In this document: positions 23,630-34,670 of the stretch, piece by piece
How the letters are laid out: every line of letters begins with the position of its first letter
Position numbering within the stretch: position 1 is the first letter of the stretch
NCBI GenBank assembly: GCA_022570795.1
Contig: JAKUDP010000011.1
Coordinates: forward strand, 1,550,001 to 1,614,000
Length of the DNA: 64,000 bases
Reading direction: 5' to 3'
DNA from: Sphaerulina vaccinii
Lineage: Eukaryota; Ascomycota; Dothideomycetes; Mycosphaerellales; Mycosphaerellaceae
Program-made: the position numbers and the translations under genes
The notes under the pieces: model-generated
Databases searched by the model: none
The model's input: only the letters and a program-made list of their open reading frames with translations
Told to the model about the DNA's origin: nothing

Positions 23630-24103
23630 TCAAACCCTCGCCGAATTATCCATCAAGCCAAGTATCTTCCCCTCCGTGGTCTTTGGCTTACTCTTCTGCT
23701 CAACACCCCACCTCCCACTGTCGCCCGTAACACCACTCATCTCATTCTGCGGCTTCGGCACCTTTCCCTTAGCATCCCTCTTCTGCTTAAACTTCTGGAT
23801 CCACCCCTTTGGTCCTCCAAGAGGCGTAAGACCCGCAGCAGCACTCTTCCCTTCGTTGTCTCCCATCAACTTATCAGCAGCGCCTGGCTCTCCACTCTTG
23901 AGAGCAGCCATGACTTGTGCACTCTTGGCTCTTGCGGCAGCGGCTTGATCTGAGGGCATAGATTGTTCATCGAGAGTGTTCGTGTTGGGAGCGAAAGCGA
24001 AAGGTGAGTCGTTCCATGAGGAGCTGTTGGCTAGGCCGGGGTTTTCTTTGCGTTGGTTTGACATTCCGACTTGCGCGAAGGCGTGGTAGCCTGAACCGTT
24101 CAT
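23630..24103 (-). CDS. Hypothetical small hydrophilic protein
   Basis: A single exon of 157 aa, with Met at 24103 and stop at 23630. The protein is rich in Gly, Lys, Ala, Ser and Pro without TM segments or signal peptide. Blocks such as NSSSWNDSPFAF, an Ala-rich helix near residues 55-70 (AAAARAKSAQVMAALKSG) and GPKGWIQKFKQKRDAKGK look protein-like and compositionally biased toward disorder. Its 3' end abuts the tandem repeat array. Not recognised as any characterised family; cytosolic or nuclear location is likely only because nothing targets it elsewhere. Confidence 0.6.
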   Translation of the reverse strand: MNGSGYHAFAQVGMSNQRKENPGLANSSSWNDSPFAFAPNTNTLDEQSMPSDQAAAARAKSAQVMAALKSGEPGAADKLMGDNEGKSAAAGLTPLGGPKGWIQKFKQKRDAKGKVPKPQNEMSGVTGDSGRWGVEQKSKPKTTEGKILGLMDNSARV

Positions 24104-25362
24104 TTGAGAGACTGTAGGAATGGTGCTTGAGCTCTTATATGTCTCCTGATACGGCCTCTCGCCCGTATTCAGTGAAAGGATGTGGTATGCCCAGACTGGT
24201 GGCTTGACGTGGTGTGAGGAAACCTGTTCTCAACTAATCTTGTAGACTCCTTCGATGGCTTGTCTTGTTCTGCTGGACTTGGTGAATGCTTCTTCGAATG
24301 TATGGCCTACCTTGCTGCATATATACTGCTCACGGCGCTGCTGCTAGTCTACCATTGCGGCCAGTCACGCTCTCAAGGCAATGGAGAGTAGATCGACGAG
24401 GCCATGGCGCAGCAGGACGAGGCGTTCTTTGTTCTGGCTATGCACGTCACATGGAAGCTGAATGGCACGCGTGATCGCAAGTGCATCCTTCGAGGCTGCA
24501 TCCTTCAAGAATGACTTTGGGCTGTGTCGGTGTATCGGCAAGCGATGTCGTCAAGAGGTGTTTTTGCTTTCGACTGGCCAGCACGTGATGAAAAGAATGT
24601 GATTCGCTTCACTTGGTCCTGCGCTAGCTCATGGATGGTCTTGGCATCTTGGTGGCAAGGCGTTCGTGATTGGCTCCAGTTCTCTCGTGTTTTTGCTGCA
24701 CCCGCAAGACCAAACATCGTGTGCAGCTTTCTTCTCCACCAACACACCTCTTTCGCTCCATGATGAGTCGCGCTTCTTAGAATCCATATTGCTACACTAT
24801 GTTGTCTCTGCATGATTCGCTACAGTTATGCCGACGCTAGCTGCTGACCTTTATTGGCAATAGAAGCTGCATTTGTAGGGCCAGGGCGTATAGCTTCTGC
24901 TCCACCAACATGCCTCTTTTTGGCAGTCGACTACGGCTTCAATCGCACTTATCAGGCATAGCATGCCACACAAGCTGACCGTCGAAGCCAAATATGTGTA
25001 TACATACGGCACCTAGTCATGGATTCTGACCACTTTCGTCTTGCTATGCTCACAGAAGCAGAATCGCGACGCCGAATGCACGAACTTTCAAGCCATCGTC
25101 AACCCTGAGCATTGCGACTTTGTCAACCATCGCTTCACACAGTCCGCGACTGGACGACCCAAGACATGTGCTCCATCCGTGCGCTTCCGCTGTTCGCTGT
25201 TGGGAGTCATGCATGGGGTTCTGAAGCAACCTGTTCCAGCTGCAATGGCGCTCAAGAGGACGGCCAGGACTGGCAGCTCCGGACACCACTACCATTTAGC
25301 TGCGTGGCCCTATGCCAACTCATACCAATGGGGTACACTTGCAGGACGGCACGATCTCGAGC
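24104..25362. other. Intergenic
   Basis: About 1.26 kb without a supported gene. Frames of 60-100 codons overlap on both strands (for example 24505-24813 minus and 24524-24763 plus) and show no domain. No RNA gene is seen. The phrase CTCCACCAACA followed by a C-rich block recurs near 24736 and 24899, a hint of old duplication. Confidence 0.4.
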
Positions 25363-26137
25363 TCACGCCACAATGCAGTAGCCTCTCTGCTTCTTTGGCT
25401 TCCATTCAGGATGGTAACGCTGTAACGGCAGCAACGGCAGCAAATACTTTCTTACGGAGGCTCCACGTTCTTCCATTCTGCGCAACAACGTCCCAAAGAG
25501 GTCCTGATACACCGCGCTCCCGCCCGGTGAGTCTCGCTCTGGATCTATGAACGCCGACCGCTTCTCAAGACTTTCCCAGACCCAGAGCGTTGCGATAGTA
25601 CCGAAGGCGGATCCGACTTCGACATTAATGCCTCGATTGCAGGCCATCAGGAACTCACGAGGTTCGTGCCCATTTGGAGACCTAGTGCGCATCTCCAGGA
25701 TACAAATACATTCGAAGATGTCGGGAGTAAATGTCGCAGGATCTCCGCGAATGACGAGGAGCTCGTAGACCCAATCCCGACGTGGGCGATAATTCTGCAT
25801 GCCGAGTGGAAGGTCGCTTATCTGTGGCGCTTGCTGCAAGAAAGAGGTCAACTTGCAGAAGCCTGATAGTGCTGCATCCTTTCCTGCTTTCGATGTGCCC
25901 TCCAACCACTCTACATGTTCTCGAGGTCAGTTGTATGGAGCACAAGAGCTCAATGGGAGACTAACCTATCAGCACCACCACTTGTCGTGGCTCGTCAAGG
26001 ACATGCCCCCAGACAATATTATAACTTCCGCCTCTGTAGACTTGCTGCAATGCGCTGTTCCATTGCGGGTGGTGCTGCAGTTCGATTTCGCTGTTCAGTT
26101 CGAGCACGACCAGAGTGTTGATACTGCTCTCTGCCAT
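25363..26137 (-). CDS. ABM-like (dimeric alpha-beta barrel) protein
   Basis: Two exons (26137-25966 and 25910-25363) with a 55-bp intron give about 239 aa. The start chosen is MAESSINTLVVLELN; an upstream Met at 26200 is in frame. The layout of short beta strands (INTLVVLEL, YNIVWGHVLDEPRQVVVLIEW) followed by helices and a second strand set (DWVYELLVIRGD, FECICILEM, EVGSAFGTIATLWVWESLE) is that of tandem antibiotic-biosynthesis-monooxygenase folds common in fungal genomes. No catalytic residues can be assigned. Function is unknown; the fold call rests on pattern and length only. Confidence 0.6.
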
Positions 26138-26505
26138 AACCAGAGCACGTTTGAGAAGAGAGAGAAGGATATGTCGGGCGAGGACGTTCGGCGCGTGCAT
26201 GAGGCACAGTATGGCAGCCTAAATTGAGGCTCAGGCAGCAAGTCGTCGACAAACGACCACAGCTTAAGCGGTCCCCTTGCAAGTATAAAAACGTTCTGCT
26301 AGCTTGAATCTATGGGCAGGCAGAATAGCAGAATATGCAATGAACATTATCGCGTTTATGTTCGACCTATACTCGTAACGTCGTCCTACATCATAGAACA
26401 CGACGAATCTCTAAGCGAGTACATCACTTCGTCAAGAGCTTCGCCTGCCCAATCCCGGAATCTCCTGGCTGGCTAAGTCGACATGTCAGCTCTGCAATAT
26501 CGAGT
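26138..26505. other. Short intergenic gap
   Basis: This lies between the ABM-like gene start and the 3' end of the first AIG1-type GTPase gene; both are on the minus strand. No coding or RNA signal is seen. It contains an AT-rich stretch and TATAAAAACG near 26285, a possible TATA element for the ABM-like gene about 150 bp upstream of its start. Confidence 0.4.
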
Positions 26506-27530
26506 CTACATGACTATGCATAAGAAAGGTGCCAAGGCACACGCTGCAGCTCCAGCAGTCGCAAGCGCCGAAATCCACGCAGGCATTATAGTGCGATCCA
26601 CCTGAATGGACTCAGCTCGAACTAGATTGCCAATCCGTGACATGAAAGAGATGGGATGACTAACCTTGGCTTCCTTGATTTGCTTCTTTTGAGCGTCGTA
26701 TCTCTCGATCTTTTGCCTCAGCTCTTTCAGCTCGGCCATCAGCTCTTGCACATTGTCGTTGGCACTTCTCAACTGCTCGGCAAGTGCTTCATATTTCTTG
26801 TTTTCTTTCTCGCTAGCTTTACCAAGGTCCTTGTATAGCTGATTGGCTGCTGAAGTCTCGTACAACCTGCCATCGTTTTCTTTGAGCTCGGTCTGCATCT
26901 GCAGTTCTATCCTGCGTTTTCTGATGAGCATGCGAACGATATTGCGAGCAGACTCTCTGTTATTCTCATGCTTGACGACTTGAGCTCCTTTTTCGATCAT
27001 CTTGCCCCAGAAATCGGGCTCCGCCGTTCGCGCTTCGACGCGTCGCTCCCCTTGCTCCGTGTCGTTGAGGTCGCTCCACATGGTACTGGCTATGATCACG
27101 TTTTTGAAGGCGTCGTCTCCACAAATCTTCTTGAACAGCCTTGTTCGGGCCATCTCGCTGCCATAAATTCTGTTGCTACTAATGGGCTGGAGCAGTATGA
27201 TGCCTGTGAGTAGGGTCCCTTTCTCATGTGTTGCTCCAAGCCACGTCGCAATGCTCTCTAAGATATCGGCATCCGTGCGGTCAGTATCATCAAAGCCAGG
27301 AGTATCTATGAGCTTCACGTTGCGGTGACCTATCCTCATATCGGCTACCTGGACAACTTGTGTGCCTATTTAGAGTAAGCATGTCGTCAACAGCAATACC
27401 AAGACCACTAACATGAGGCCATCCCATGCCCTTCTTCCATGACCTTTGATCCTGTAGCTTTGTTGATGAAAGTGCTCTTGCCGGCGCCAGTAACGCCGAG
27501 AACAGCTATCAATATCGGATCGTTTGACAT
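26506..27530 (-). CDS. AIG1/GIMAP-type GTPase A, C-terminally anchored
   Basis: Two exons (27530-27413 and 27365-26506) with a 47-bp phase-1 intron inside a Cys codon give about 325 aa. The G1 P-loop is AVLGVTGAGKSTFI, followed by the G2-type Thr in ASCTQVVQV and G3 KLIDTPGFDDTDR. Then come LLTGIILLQPIS and IIASTMWSDLND at the G4-like position, as in AIG1-family GTPases. Residues about 215-275 are a charged coiled coil (KENKKYEALAEQL, ELMAELKELRQKIE). The last 25 residues form one hydrophobic helix (WISALATAGAAACALAPFL), suggesting tail-anchoring to a membrane. AIG1/GIMAP proteins act in immunity and organelle biology in plants and animals; the fungal role is not established. It lies divergent to paralogue B. 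Confidence 0.85.
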
Positions 27531-28527
27531 TGTGTAATTGTATTGCAGGCTTGTTTGGGACCGATGGAAATGTCGAAAAGTGTGAGCAATAGCTGTTCAT
27601 GGTCGAACGAGGACCATGAGGTATAAGTAGCACTAGAATCAGTAGCACTGTTCGTCGAGAACTGATATGAACGCGCAGGGAGAGGCGCTTGCATGTTTTG
27701 CAGCCATTACTATTCCAGGCGGCCCCATCGAGGCTGGCACACACCTCTGTCAACCGACCAGGCTCGACTCATCCGTGCCATCTCGGTTCGCAATCTTCTG
27801 TACCACAAAGAATCTTGCAGGAAATGGCGCCGTTCATATGTGAAGTGCATGCTCACCGGTGCAGAGATGAGGACAGAGGCGAGACGCGTCGAGAGTGTTC
27901 ATTGGCCCCACCGAGGCACTCCTCTGACTTTTCTGCCTGACGCACAACATCTTCATGCGAACGCGACAGACATACAGCAAGATACCAGCTGGTATGGTCA
28001 GACATGTCAAGCGCCCGAGCTATCAAGAGTCGCTAAAGAACGGGCTGAGTCTGCTCCACAGAAGGCAGCGAATCTCCAAGTCTGTCAGCATGCAAATCGC
28101 TGCACGCCAAACCTATCATATGGTCAGGTTCTTTGCCTGATATCTTAGAGTGCATATGTTGACAGGCAGTATGGGGCGAAGCTTCTGCTAAACGACCTGC
28201 AGGAGTAGGTGTGGTTACACAAGAGCTGGCTGAGCATGGCCGAAGCGATAGGCATACATCGCAAATAAGTGCCAGAGGAGCTGATGCTGCATTGTGAAAG
28301 CCTGTTCTAAGCGCTGAAGATGGCCTATGGTCCCCATCTGAAAGACTCCCGCATTCTGCACGCTCTCGAGAGTAACATCATTGAGCAGATTGATCGCAAT
28401 GGAGCAGATCTCTACTTCCATAAGATACCATTACCCTTCCTCTTCAAGACAACCAGATGCCCCGGCTGCCCGGCCTGGTGTGCTTAAGACACATTCTTCT
28501 CTGGACTCAGCCCTACCGCAAGCGTCG
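27531..28527. other. Divergent promoter region between two AIG1-type GTPase genes
   Basis: Shared upstream region of the two GTPase genes. A 151-codon plus frame (27693-28148) overlaps other frames and has no protein-like features. No RNA gene or repeat is seen. The frame from 28399 is open into gene B, so its N-terminus may begin here. Confidence 0.4.
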
Positions 28528-29779
28528 ATGAGCACGACTCCGGTGGTGGGAGCAAGAAGAGTTCTCACCTTACCGCCTAACGAGACCGACCATGTTGTCA
28601 CAGTCACACAACCAGCAGGTACTGCTACCGATCTTGCGTGAGTCGGTCGTCTTTCAGCAATCTAACCCATACTCACGCGTACAGAATCGCGCCTCGCGCA
28701 CATCCGACCTGTGCGATTCTGATCATGGGCGCTACCGGTGCCGGGAAGTCGACCTTCATTGCTGCAGCAACGGGCATGAATGTCGCTGTAGGTCATGATT
28801 TAGTACCATGTCAGTGACTCACCAAATGCCTGTCAGAGTCCATGAATCTGATAGTAGTATAGGCACAAGCGAGCCGAGAGGATATGATATGATGTGTGCG
28901 GATCGTACAGCCATCTCTCTAATCGACACTCCTGGGTTCAATGACATGAACAGGCCCGATATGGAAATTTTCCAGTCAATCATCGATTACGTTCAGCAGA
29001 CAAAACAACAGATCATCGGCGCTGTCTACCTTCATCGCATTATTGACAAGAGGGTGACTGGCTCCTCGCGCCTCAACTTACGCTTATTTCGCAACATATG
29101 CGGAGAGCACTTCTTTCAGAACGTCGCACTGGTCACTTCCTCTTGGGCATCGATCATACCCTCACTGTATGCCTCGACGTACGTCCGAGAAGCTGAATTG
29201 AACGCGTCTCCCACTTTCTGGTCGGACATGATTCCTAAAGGTGCCTTGTACTTCCGCTGGCACGAGAGCAACGCGGGGGGCTTCTTCAGCGCCAAGAAGA
29301 TCGTCGAGCAGCGGCTGCCTCTACAAAGAATCAAGCCCCCAGTGCTACAGGCTGTGTTAGAACTTCGCAACGGCACGCTTTATGAAGACACCAGTGCTGG
29401 TCGTGTCATCACCGAAGAACTTCGAAAGCGGCAACAAAAGGAACTCAAGCGCTTGAAGGACGACGAGGAAGCAAGAATGGCTTTGCAAGCCGAAGTCACA
29501 CGGGACCGCGAACGTGTGCGTGTTGCTGAGAGCGATATTCGTCGACAACAAGAGATGGGTGGCAGACAACAGCCAACACATGACACGCGACCCTTGACGG
29601 AAGTACGAAGACCCTGCGATCAGGTAATATCCCAGCCTGATGATCGACGCAACGTTCCACATCAGATGCGTCAAACAATGCGTGAGGAGCAGTCCACAAG
29701 ACCTCGTGAACCGCGCAGACATTCTTCTTCAAGAACTGGGACATTTCTGGTCAACGTTACCACTAGATTGTTGCGTTAG
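28528..29779 (+). CDS. AIG1/GIMAP-type GTPase B
   Basis: Three exons: 28528-28637, 28685-28809 and 28863-29779. The third starts TSEPRGYDMM after a phase-1 intron inside a Cys codon, the same place as the intron of paralogue A. G1 is ILIMGATGAGKSTFIAAAT, and G3 is SLIDTPGFNDMNRPD. The G4-like block VALVTSSWAS is weaker than in A. A long charged coiled coil follows (EELRKRQQKELKRLKDDEEA), then an Arg/Gln-rich tail ending TGTFLVNVTTRLLR without a clear TM helix. The product is about 383 aa, or longer if Met 28399 is used. The second intron has an uncommon GTCAGT donor but good CTGAT branch and TATAG acceptor. Likely a membrane- or complex-associated GTPase; the partner is unknown. Confidence 0.8.
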
Positions 29780-30668
29780 AAGACTAGCCGGGAATGAAGA
29801 CAAAATTGCATGGAATATCAAATACATGTCGAGGATGGAAGAAGAAGTGCAGACCGAGAAGACATGACGAACATGTAGGAAGCCAAGCTTATACGTGTGG
29901 TATCTCACGCTCTCGCTAGTCGAACACTTATCGCTAATGGACTTCGTTTTGATGACTACCGTGGCTGAAAACGCAAGTCTGTACTCCGAAAGGCCAACAC
30001 AGAAGTCTACAAGATGTAAGCGACTAACGAGATCACCACCAGCAGATCAACATACTTCACGTGGCATTGCAGGCGGAACTCAGCTTTCTACAAGCACACC
30101 GCTGGGGAGAAGCCTACTACTCCACGGTACTCTGGGCATCGAACAATAAGCATGATCAGCAGCTTACAAAGAAAGTCTCTCATGATGGATCGATTCTAGA
30201 AGATTGCCAGAAATGCGCGATGTTTCAGCATATGGAGACTGACGCAACTCTACCACGAGCAAGGTTCTAACGCACGTGCGATCATGAAAGTCTCCGACAC
30301 GAATGAGGTTACGATTGTTGACGATCTGTTTGAGATTTTTCCTCTGGCCACTCAAGGGCTTACGGGCTATTTCTTGACGTGAGCTTGACCTGGCATGCAT
30401 ATTTCAGGAACGGTAACTATCGGTAGAGCACATCGAGAGACTTGGATGAAGCTCATCTCGCCAACACCATACCGGTTGATCCTATGCTCACAGTGAAGTA
30501 AATGAATCGCAGCGATAATGAGAGAGGTAGGGCAATCTCGCATCACGAACGAAATGAGGCACAGAAGTCGTATATAACACCAATCCTCCACCAGCCTCAA
30601 AAGAACATCTTCAACAACACATCCACATCCAACTACACTCACTTCAATCCACAACTTCAGCAATCAAC
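29780..30668. other. Intergenic, promoter of small secreted protein gene
   Basis: About 0.9 kb lies between GTPase B and the secreted-protein gene. Short frames only. The last 100 bp form a CA-rich leader typical of highly expressed fungal genes, with the TATA element at 30571. Confidence 0.5.
30571..30578 (+). promoter_or_regulatory. Probable TATA box of secreted protein gene
   Basis: TATATAAC lies 98 bp upstream of the ATG at 30669, followed by a CA-rich, G-poor leader (CACATCCACATCC and similar). Position and context fit a core promoter; no experimental support. Confidence 0.5.
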
Positions 30669-31109
30669 ATGCAATTCACCGCAGCCCTCATCGCCCTCGT
30701 CGCCACCTCCGCCCTGGCCCAATACCCAGGCCGTGACGGCTGGTGGGGCAACCGCCCCATCGACGGTAACCAAGAAGGTCCTTACCAAGCCATTTGCGGC
30801 TGCACCAGGGACGGCCAATTCGATCATGGTCTTGGACGCATTGCTTGCGAGGATCTTAGGGCGCAGTACCCAAACATTCAGTATGATCAGTATGGTGGTG
30901 GTGTAAGTATTTCAATCCAATGAGTGAGGACCGGGAGGGAGGAAGGGAAGGGGGAGGAGAGATGGGCAAAGAATTAAGGATGATGCTAATGTGTGTGATG
31001 ATAGTGCATCGATCGCGATGGACGTGGTATTGAGGCCGCTGGGATGAGGAGAGCTTGTCAGAGACAGGCTGGGGAGTATGCTGTTGTTGATAGCACTTGT
31101 GGTAACTAG
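30669..31109 (+). CDS. Small secreted cysteine-rich protein 1
   Basis: Two exons (30669-30902 and 31005-31109) with a 102-bp intron give 112 aa. The first 17 residues (MQFTAALIALVATSALA) are a clear signal peptide, with cleavage before QYPGRDGWW. The mature 95-residue chain has six cysteines (ICGCTRDG, IACEDL, CIDRDG, RACQRQ, STCGN), so three disulfides are possible. No known domain is recognised. Size, cysteines and a strong TATA promoter fit an effector-like or antimicrobial secreted protein, which is inference. The second exon starts at a Cys codon and ends at TAG 31107-31109. Confidence 0.75.
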
Positions 31110-31634
31110 ATGGAGATGGAGATGGAGAATCGAGTAGGAGGCGGGAAGAACGGTGGCAGCGGAAGAGTGGTAAGGAGTGGTAAGGGAGCGGGGATGAGTT
31201 GCTGCTGCGTTGATGTGGAAGATAATCAGTCGTTTCAGATCGTATTTCTTATTCATCAGAATGAACAATGTTTCCTTCGAAGGTCACTTTCCTCGAGCTT
31301 AGGACGATTGTCAGTTCTTCATGTATGTTTCCCGCTGGTATTTCGAGATCGCGGAGTAGGTATGAGTAGCTGACGTGACAGTGAGATGCACATCTCGGGG
31401 TTACTCGTCTGGCTTGATGCAGTGTCAATCATGAAAACAATGCTTTTGAGTATCTTACAATTCCCCAGAACCCCGCAGCAGCTTCCTGACCCCATCATGG
31501 TAAGCAGCCCAAGGCAAAGTCCCAAAGTAGAGTGTAACCACTCTGAGGGTACCATGAAGCAGCAAATTGCTGCTACATCACTTATCGCTGTTTCGAGTGC
31601 CACACCGCATTTCGTTCGTCCCAAGTGGCTGCAA
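31110..31634. other. Intergenic
   Basis: Downstream of the secreted-protein gene lies a short purine repeat (GGAGAT x3, from about 31109), then unremarkable sequence to the 3' end of the SAP/2EXR-like gene. No coding signal is seen on either strand. Confidence 0.45.
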
Positions 31635-32657
31635 CTATGCAAGTATCACGCCCTGGTTCTCGCCCTCGTTGTTGTTCCCAGTATCAGACTCGTCCTCCTC
31701 AACTTCAGTGTCCGATAAGATATCGTCCGCGAAGATATGGCAGATGGCTTTCATGTCGCTCATCAATAGCTTCTTGCTACCTTCTCGATGATGCACGCCA
31801 TTGATGATCTCACGTAGCACTTCCATCGACTGCTCGCGCAAAAGCTTCTCGTCCGCGCTGCTATCGTAGTTCTTTGCACGATTTCGGCCAATAGCTGGAA
31901 GCTTGTGCTTAGTACCCAGATCCACAGTAGTAGATATGCGCATCTCGACTATACGACCTGGGTATGGGACATCATAGTATGTCTTCTTTCCGCGTATTTT
32001 GAGATTCTTTAGCATAGCAATCTGCTGCGCAGGTCCCTGGTGTATGAATCTCATCATGAAAGTGCCAGAATAAGGTCCGTTCTTGCCGTAGTTTTCGGGA
32101 GCAGAAAAGATTCGGCCAATTCGATCCGCGTCGAAGTCGAAGATGCAGGTACTGTAGTAGACAGGCAAGGTTTCGAGACGAAGCTGGGAGTTCACCTCGG
32201 TGATGGGCACCGGAAACGGCGCCTCCAGTATGACTAGGTCGAGCTTGATGCTGTAGAAATGCATCTCATAGATTCTCACGCGCAGCTCGGCGGGCAGGTC
32301 GAGAAACCGGCTGAACATCTCGCCATCATCAGCTTCTTCAAGCCTTGCGGTCAACTCTGCCTTGCGCGGTGGCTTTCGTACTTCAGATGTTGTGAGAATA
32401 CCACGGTCCGTGGCAAACTTTTGCACTTCTGTGGAAGAGCACTTTTCGTAGTTCAACAGACCACGCTGCCAGCGCGCGTGCTGCTCGATGAGTATCGGCT
32501 TGAGTGCGTTCTCGAAATATGGGAGGTTATGGTTGCGCAGGGCGTCCTTGAGCTGTGCTTTCGTCCAGTCGTTGCGGCGCCTGATTTTCCAGAAATCTCG
32601 AGGGTCGCTCATGTACGGACGCCAATAACGCCTCTCTATTGTCACATACTGCACCAT
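31635..32657 (-). CDS. 2EXR/F-box-like protein with SAP-like N-terminal region
   Basis: A single exon of 340 aa. Residues about 25-105 contain two helical repeats (WTKAQLKDALRNHNLPYFE, and LTARLEEAD after a basic linker), resembling SAP-type helix-turn-helix units. The 2EXR/F-box-like core is FLDLPAELRVRIYEMHF, then the ITEVNSQLRLETLPVYYSTC block. The C-terminus is strongly acidic (DTEVEEDESDTGNNNEGENQ). The architecture recurs in Dothideomycetes, but the biochemical role is not known. An adaptor function is only suggested by the F-box-like helix. It looks intact. Confidence 0.7.
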   Translation of the reverse strand: MVQYVTIERRYWRPYMSDPRDFWKIRRRNDWTKAQLKDALRNHNLPYFENALKPILIEQHARWQRGLLNYEKCSSTEVQKFATDRGILTTSEVRKPPRKAELTARLEEADDGEMFSRFLDLPAELRVRIYEMHFYSIKLDLVILEAPFPVPITEVNSQLRLETLPVYYSTCIFDFDADRIGRIFSAPENYGKNGPYSGTFMMRFIHQGPAQQIAMLKNLKIRGKKTYYDVPYPGRIVEMRISTTVDLGTKHKLPAIGRNRAKNYDSSADEKLLREQSMEVLREIINGVHHREGSKKLLMSDMKAICHIFADDILSDTEVEEDESDTGNNNEGENQGVILA

Positions 32658-33461
32658 GTTGGAATGATGAACGAGCGGGCTAATTTGCAGTCAGCGAGAC
32701 ACATCGTATCGTACCGAACAATCAGTACTTACTGGACGAAGCGGTCCTGTGTGCGCTGCTCTGGTGATGTGTGACTTGAGTTGAGGCTTACGTGAGTAGC
32801 AGAGGGGCTGGTGACTGTCGAAGTCGGCGTTCTTGGTATGTTGTTGTGTTGAATAAAGGTTGAACGGAAAGGTAGAAGCTAAGTGCAGTGAGCGAGATAT
32901 TGTGACCCGAACATCCAGAGCTGCAAGTGAATGGTTAGATTTTGAAAGTGAGGTTTGCGAATGAGTTATGCGTGTTCATTTGTGCCCTCACATCAGCTAT
33001 TGCTCACGCCTCAGTTCAGCAAGCCTGAGCACATTCGGTGTGCTCGTTCACTAAGCCTTGACAAGCAACCATCTGAAGCGATGGATAGCCCAAACCAGGA
33101 ATCCGGCGATCGAATGCCAGGCTCTCGCTCTCGCAATGAGCCTGGTAACATGCCCACGGTGTGATCCTCTGCTCGTACATATGAACCTTGAAGTGAGGCA
33201 ATAGATAGCACGCCTGAGAAAATTGGCTTGAGGTCGCCCATGCAATTCACACTCTATCTCTGAGTGAACAAGAGAGTCCAGTATGCCGGTGAAATGTTGC
33301 TGTCTGGTAGCAGATATCTAGGTTAGTTCTGTCACTTCTTGGCTTATCGCACCCTGCCAGACGTCCGCATGGGGTACGGCTGAGACTCTGGTCGTTGAAG
33401 GCCTGTTGCAGTCAATCCAGATCCTGCTGGGAGAGTGTATATGTCTGAAACGGAGGCAGTC
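32658..33461. other. Intergenic
   Basis: About 0.8 kb holding the promoter of the minus-strand SAP/2EXR-like gene at left and the 3' end of the thioesterase gene at right. Overlapping frames near 33.0-33.25 kb occur in four frames and none is protein-like. Confidence 0.45.
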
Positions 33462-34019
33462 TCAAAGCTTCGGTGGCGCATCATATCCAGGTTTCGTCAT
33501 AACAGCAGCCTTATCGTGCTTGCCAACACTGATAATGGCACCATTATCCGCTCGTTTCATGACACCTCTGTGGAAAGAAAGGCTCTTCCCTGTCGACATG
33601 ACTTCCACTTCGCAAAGCAGTTCTGTACCTTCTGGAGCCGGTCTGAGGTACGTGACTTCTAAAGTCCTGCTCACGCCTCCGTTCAACCAGAAACCTCTGA
33701 CACCAATAGCTTGCATTGCGAAGCTAGTCAGCATGTCGTAGAACAATGCTTGGGCTCCGCCATGAAGGTTGCCACTAATGTTGCAATAGAAGCGTTCGAC
33801 TCGGAACTTGAAGACTGCTGAGCATGTGGAATCGCTGAGCTTCGTGAACGAGACTAGCTTGACATCTTCGTCCATGAACTGGCTGGTGAGACGCTTATCA
33901 TAAGTCGTGGATATTGCAAGAATGGATGCGATCCTTTCTTCTGGGCTGGCATTTTCGAAGTCTTTGCTTGTGGTGACGGCTCGGTACTTTTCCAGATAGG
34001 ATTCTCCTGGCGGTATCAT
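33462..34019 (-). CDS. PaaI-type hotdog thioesterase
   Basis: A single exon of 185 aa from Met 34019 (MIPPGESYLEKYR). The frame is open upstream to 34196, but that part is basic and resembles 5'UTR. The core NISGNLHGGAQALFYDMLTS matches the HGG active-site motif of PaaI/ACOT13-like hotdog thioesterases. It is followed by strands LEVTYLRPAPEGTELLCEVEVM and SLSFHRGVM of the central sheet. Such enzymes hydrolyse acyl-CoA esters as dimers or tetramers; the substrate is unknown. No targeting signal is seen. It looks intact. Confidence 0.8.
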   Translation of the reverse strand: MIPPGESYLEKYRAVTTSKDFENASPEERIASILAISTTYDKRLTSQFMDEDVKLVSFTKLSDSTCSAVFKFRVERFYCNISGNLHGGAQALFYDMLTSFAMQAIGVRGFWLNGGVSRTLEVTYLRPAPEGTELLCEVEVMSTGKSLSFHRGVMKRADNGAIISVGKHDKAAVMTKPGYDAPPKL

Positions 34020-34670
34020 GGTTGGTCTGGTCGAATTTCTCTGTAACTGATCTATGTCTATGATGATACTGAAAGCATTATTGATGTTGTTCAGCGTGTC
34101 AGAGAGTACCCGAGGACGTGTCGTCGGTGTATCCTTGTACCTCGGCGCTGAATCATCAAGAGGCGAGGCGAGGCGAGGCGAGCGGGATTGCCGCAACTCT
34201 GTACCACGCCTCGACCTGAACTTTGACCTGAACTCTTCACCACCAGCACGTGGAGATCATCACCATGCGTTCTTCGCGTGTGCACCTGTCTGATATGGCG
34301 TCAATATCCTGCTTGACATTGAAAGAACATCCCACAGCTCCAGACTCTTCTTCAACAATCGAGCCCTGCCACCCCACGCCACATGCCCAAGCCTTCCGCT
34401 CTCGCACATCACAGTGCATCATATGCCGCCGATGGCGGGGAACAGTAGTGCATGTGGATCGATGGAGGAGGAAGAAGCGGCTCGCACGCACCTATCAGAA
34501 GCTGAGTCGACCATGATTAGCGATGTTTTTCCTCACTTGCACTTTCTACTTCGCATACTCTCACTAACGGCCAGACACTTCACAGCGTGGCGACGCGTCG
34601 GGTCTTGTACCTCATCCGCAGCACAACCTCCCAGAGCCCTCCAGGCATCTGTGTTTCCAATGTCGCAATC
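34020..34670. other. Divergent promoter region
   Basis: Shared upstream region of the thioesterase (-) and the EamA transporter (+). It contains the AGGCG microsatellite at 34161-34182. The plus frame from 34587 is open into the transporter, so a longer N-terminus is possible. Confidence 0.5.
34161..34182. repeat. (AGGCG)n microsatellite
   Basis: AGGCG is repeated just over four times in the leader of the thioesterase gene. Short tandem repeat, likely variable in length between strains. Confidence 0.85.

Noticed and set aside
28801..28865. Apparent frameshift in AIG1-type GTPase B just after the P-loop exon
   Set aside because: A 53-bp intron (28810-28862, GTCAGT donor, CTGAT branch, TATAG acceptor) restores the frame at the same codon and phase as the intron of paralogue A, so the gene is taken as intact.
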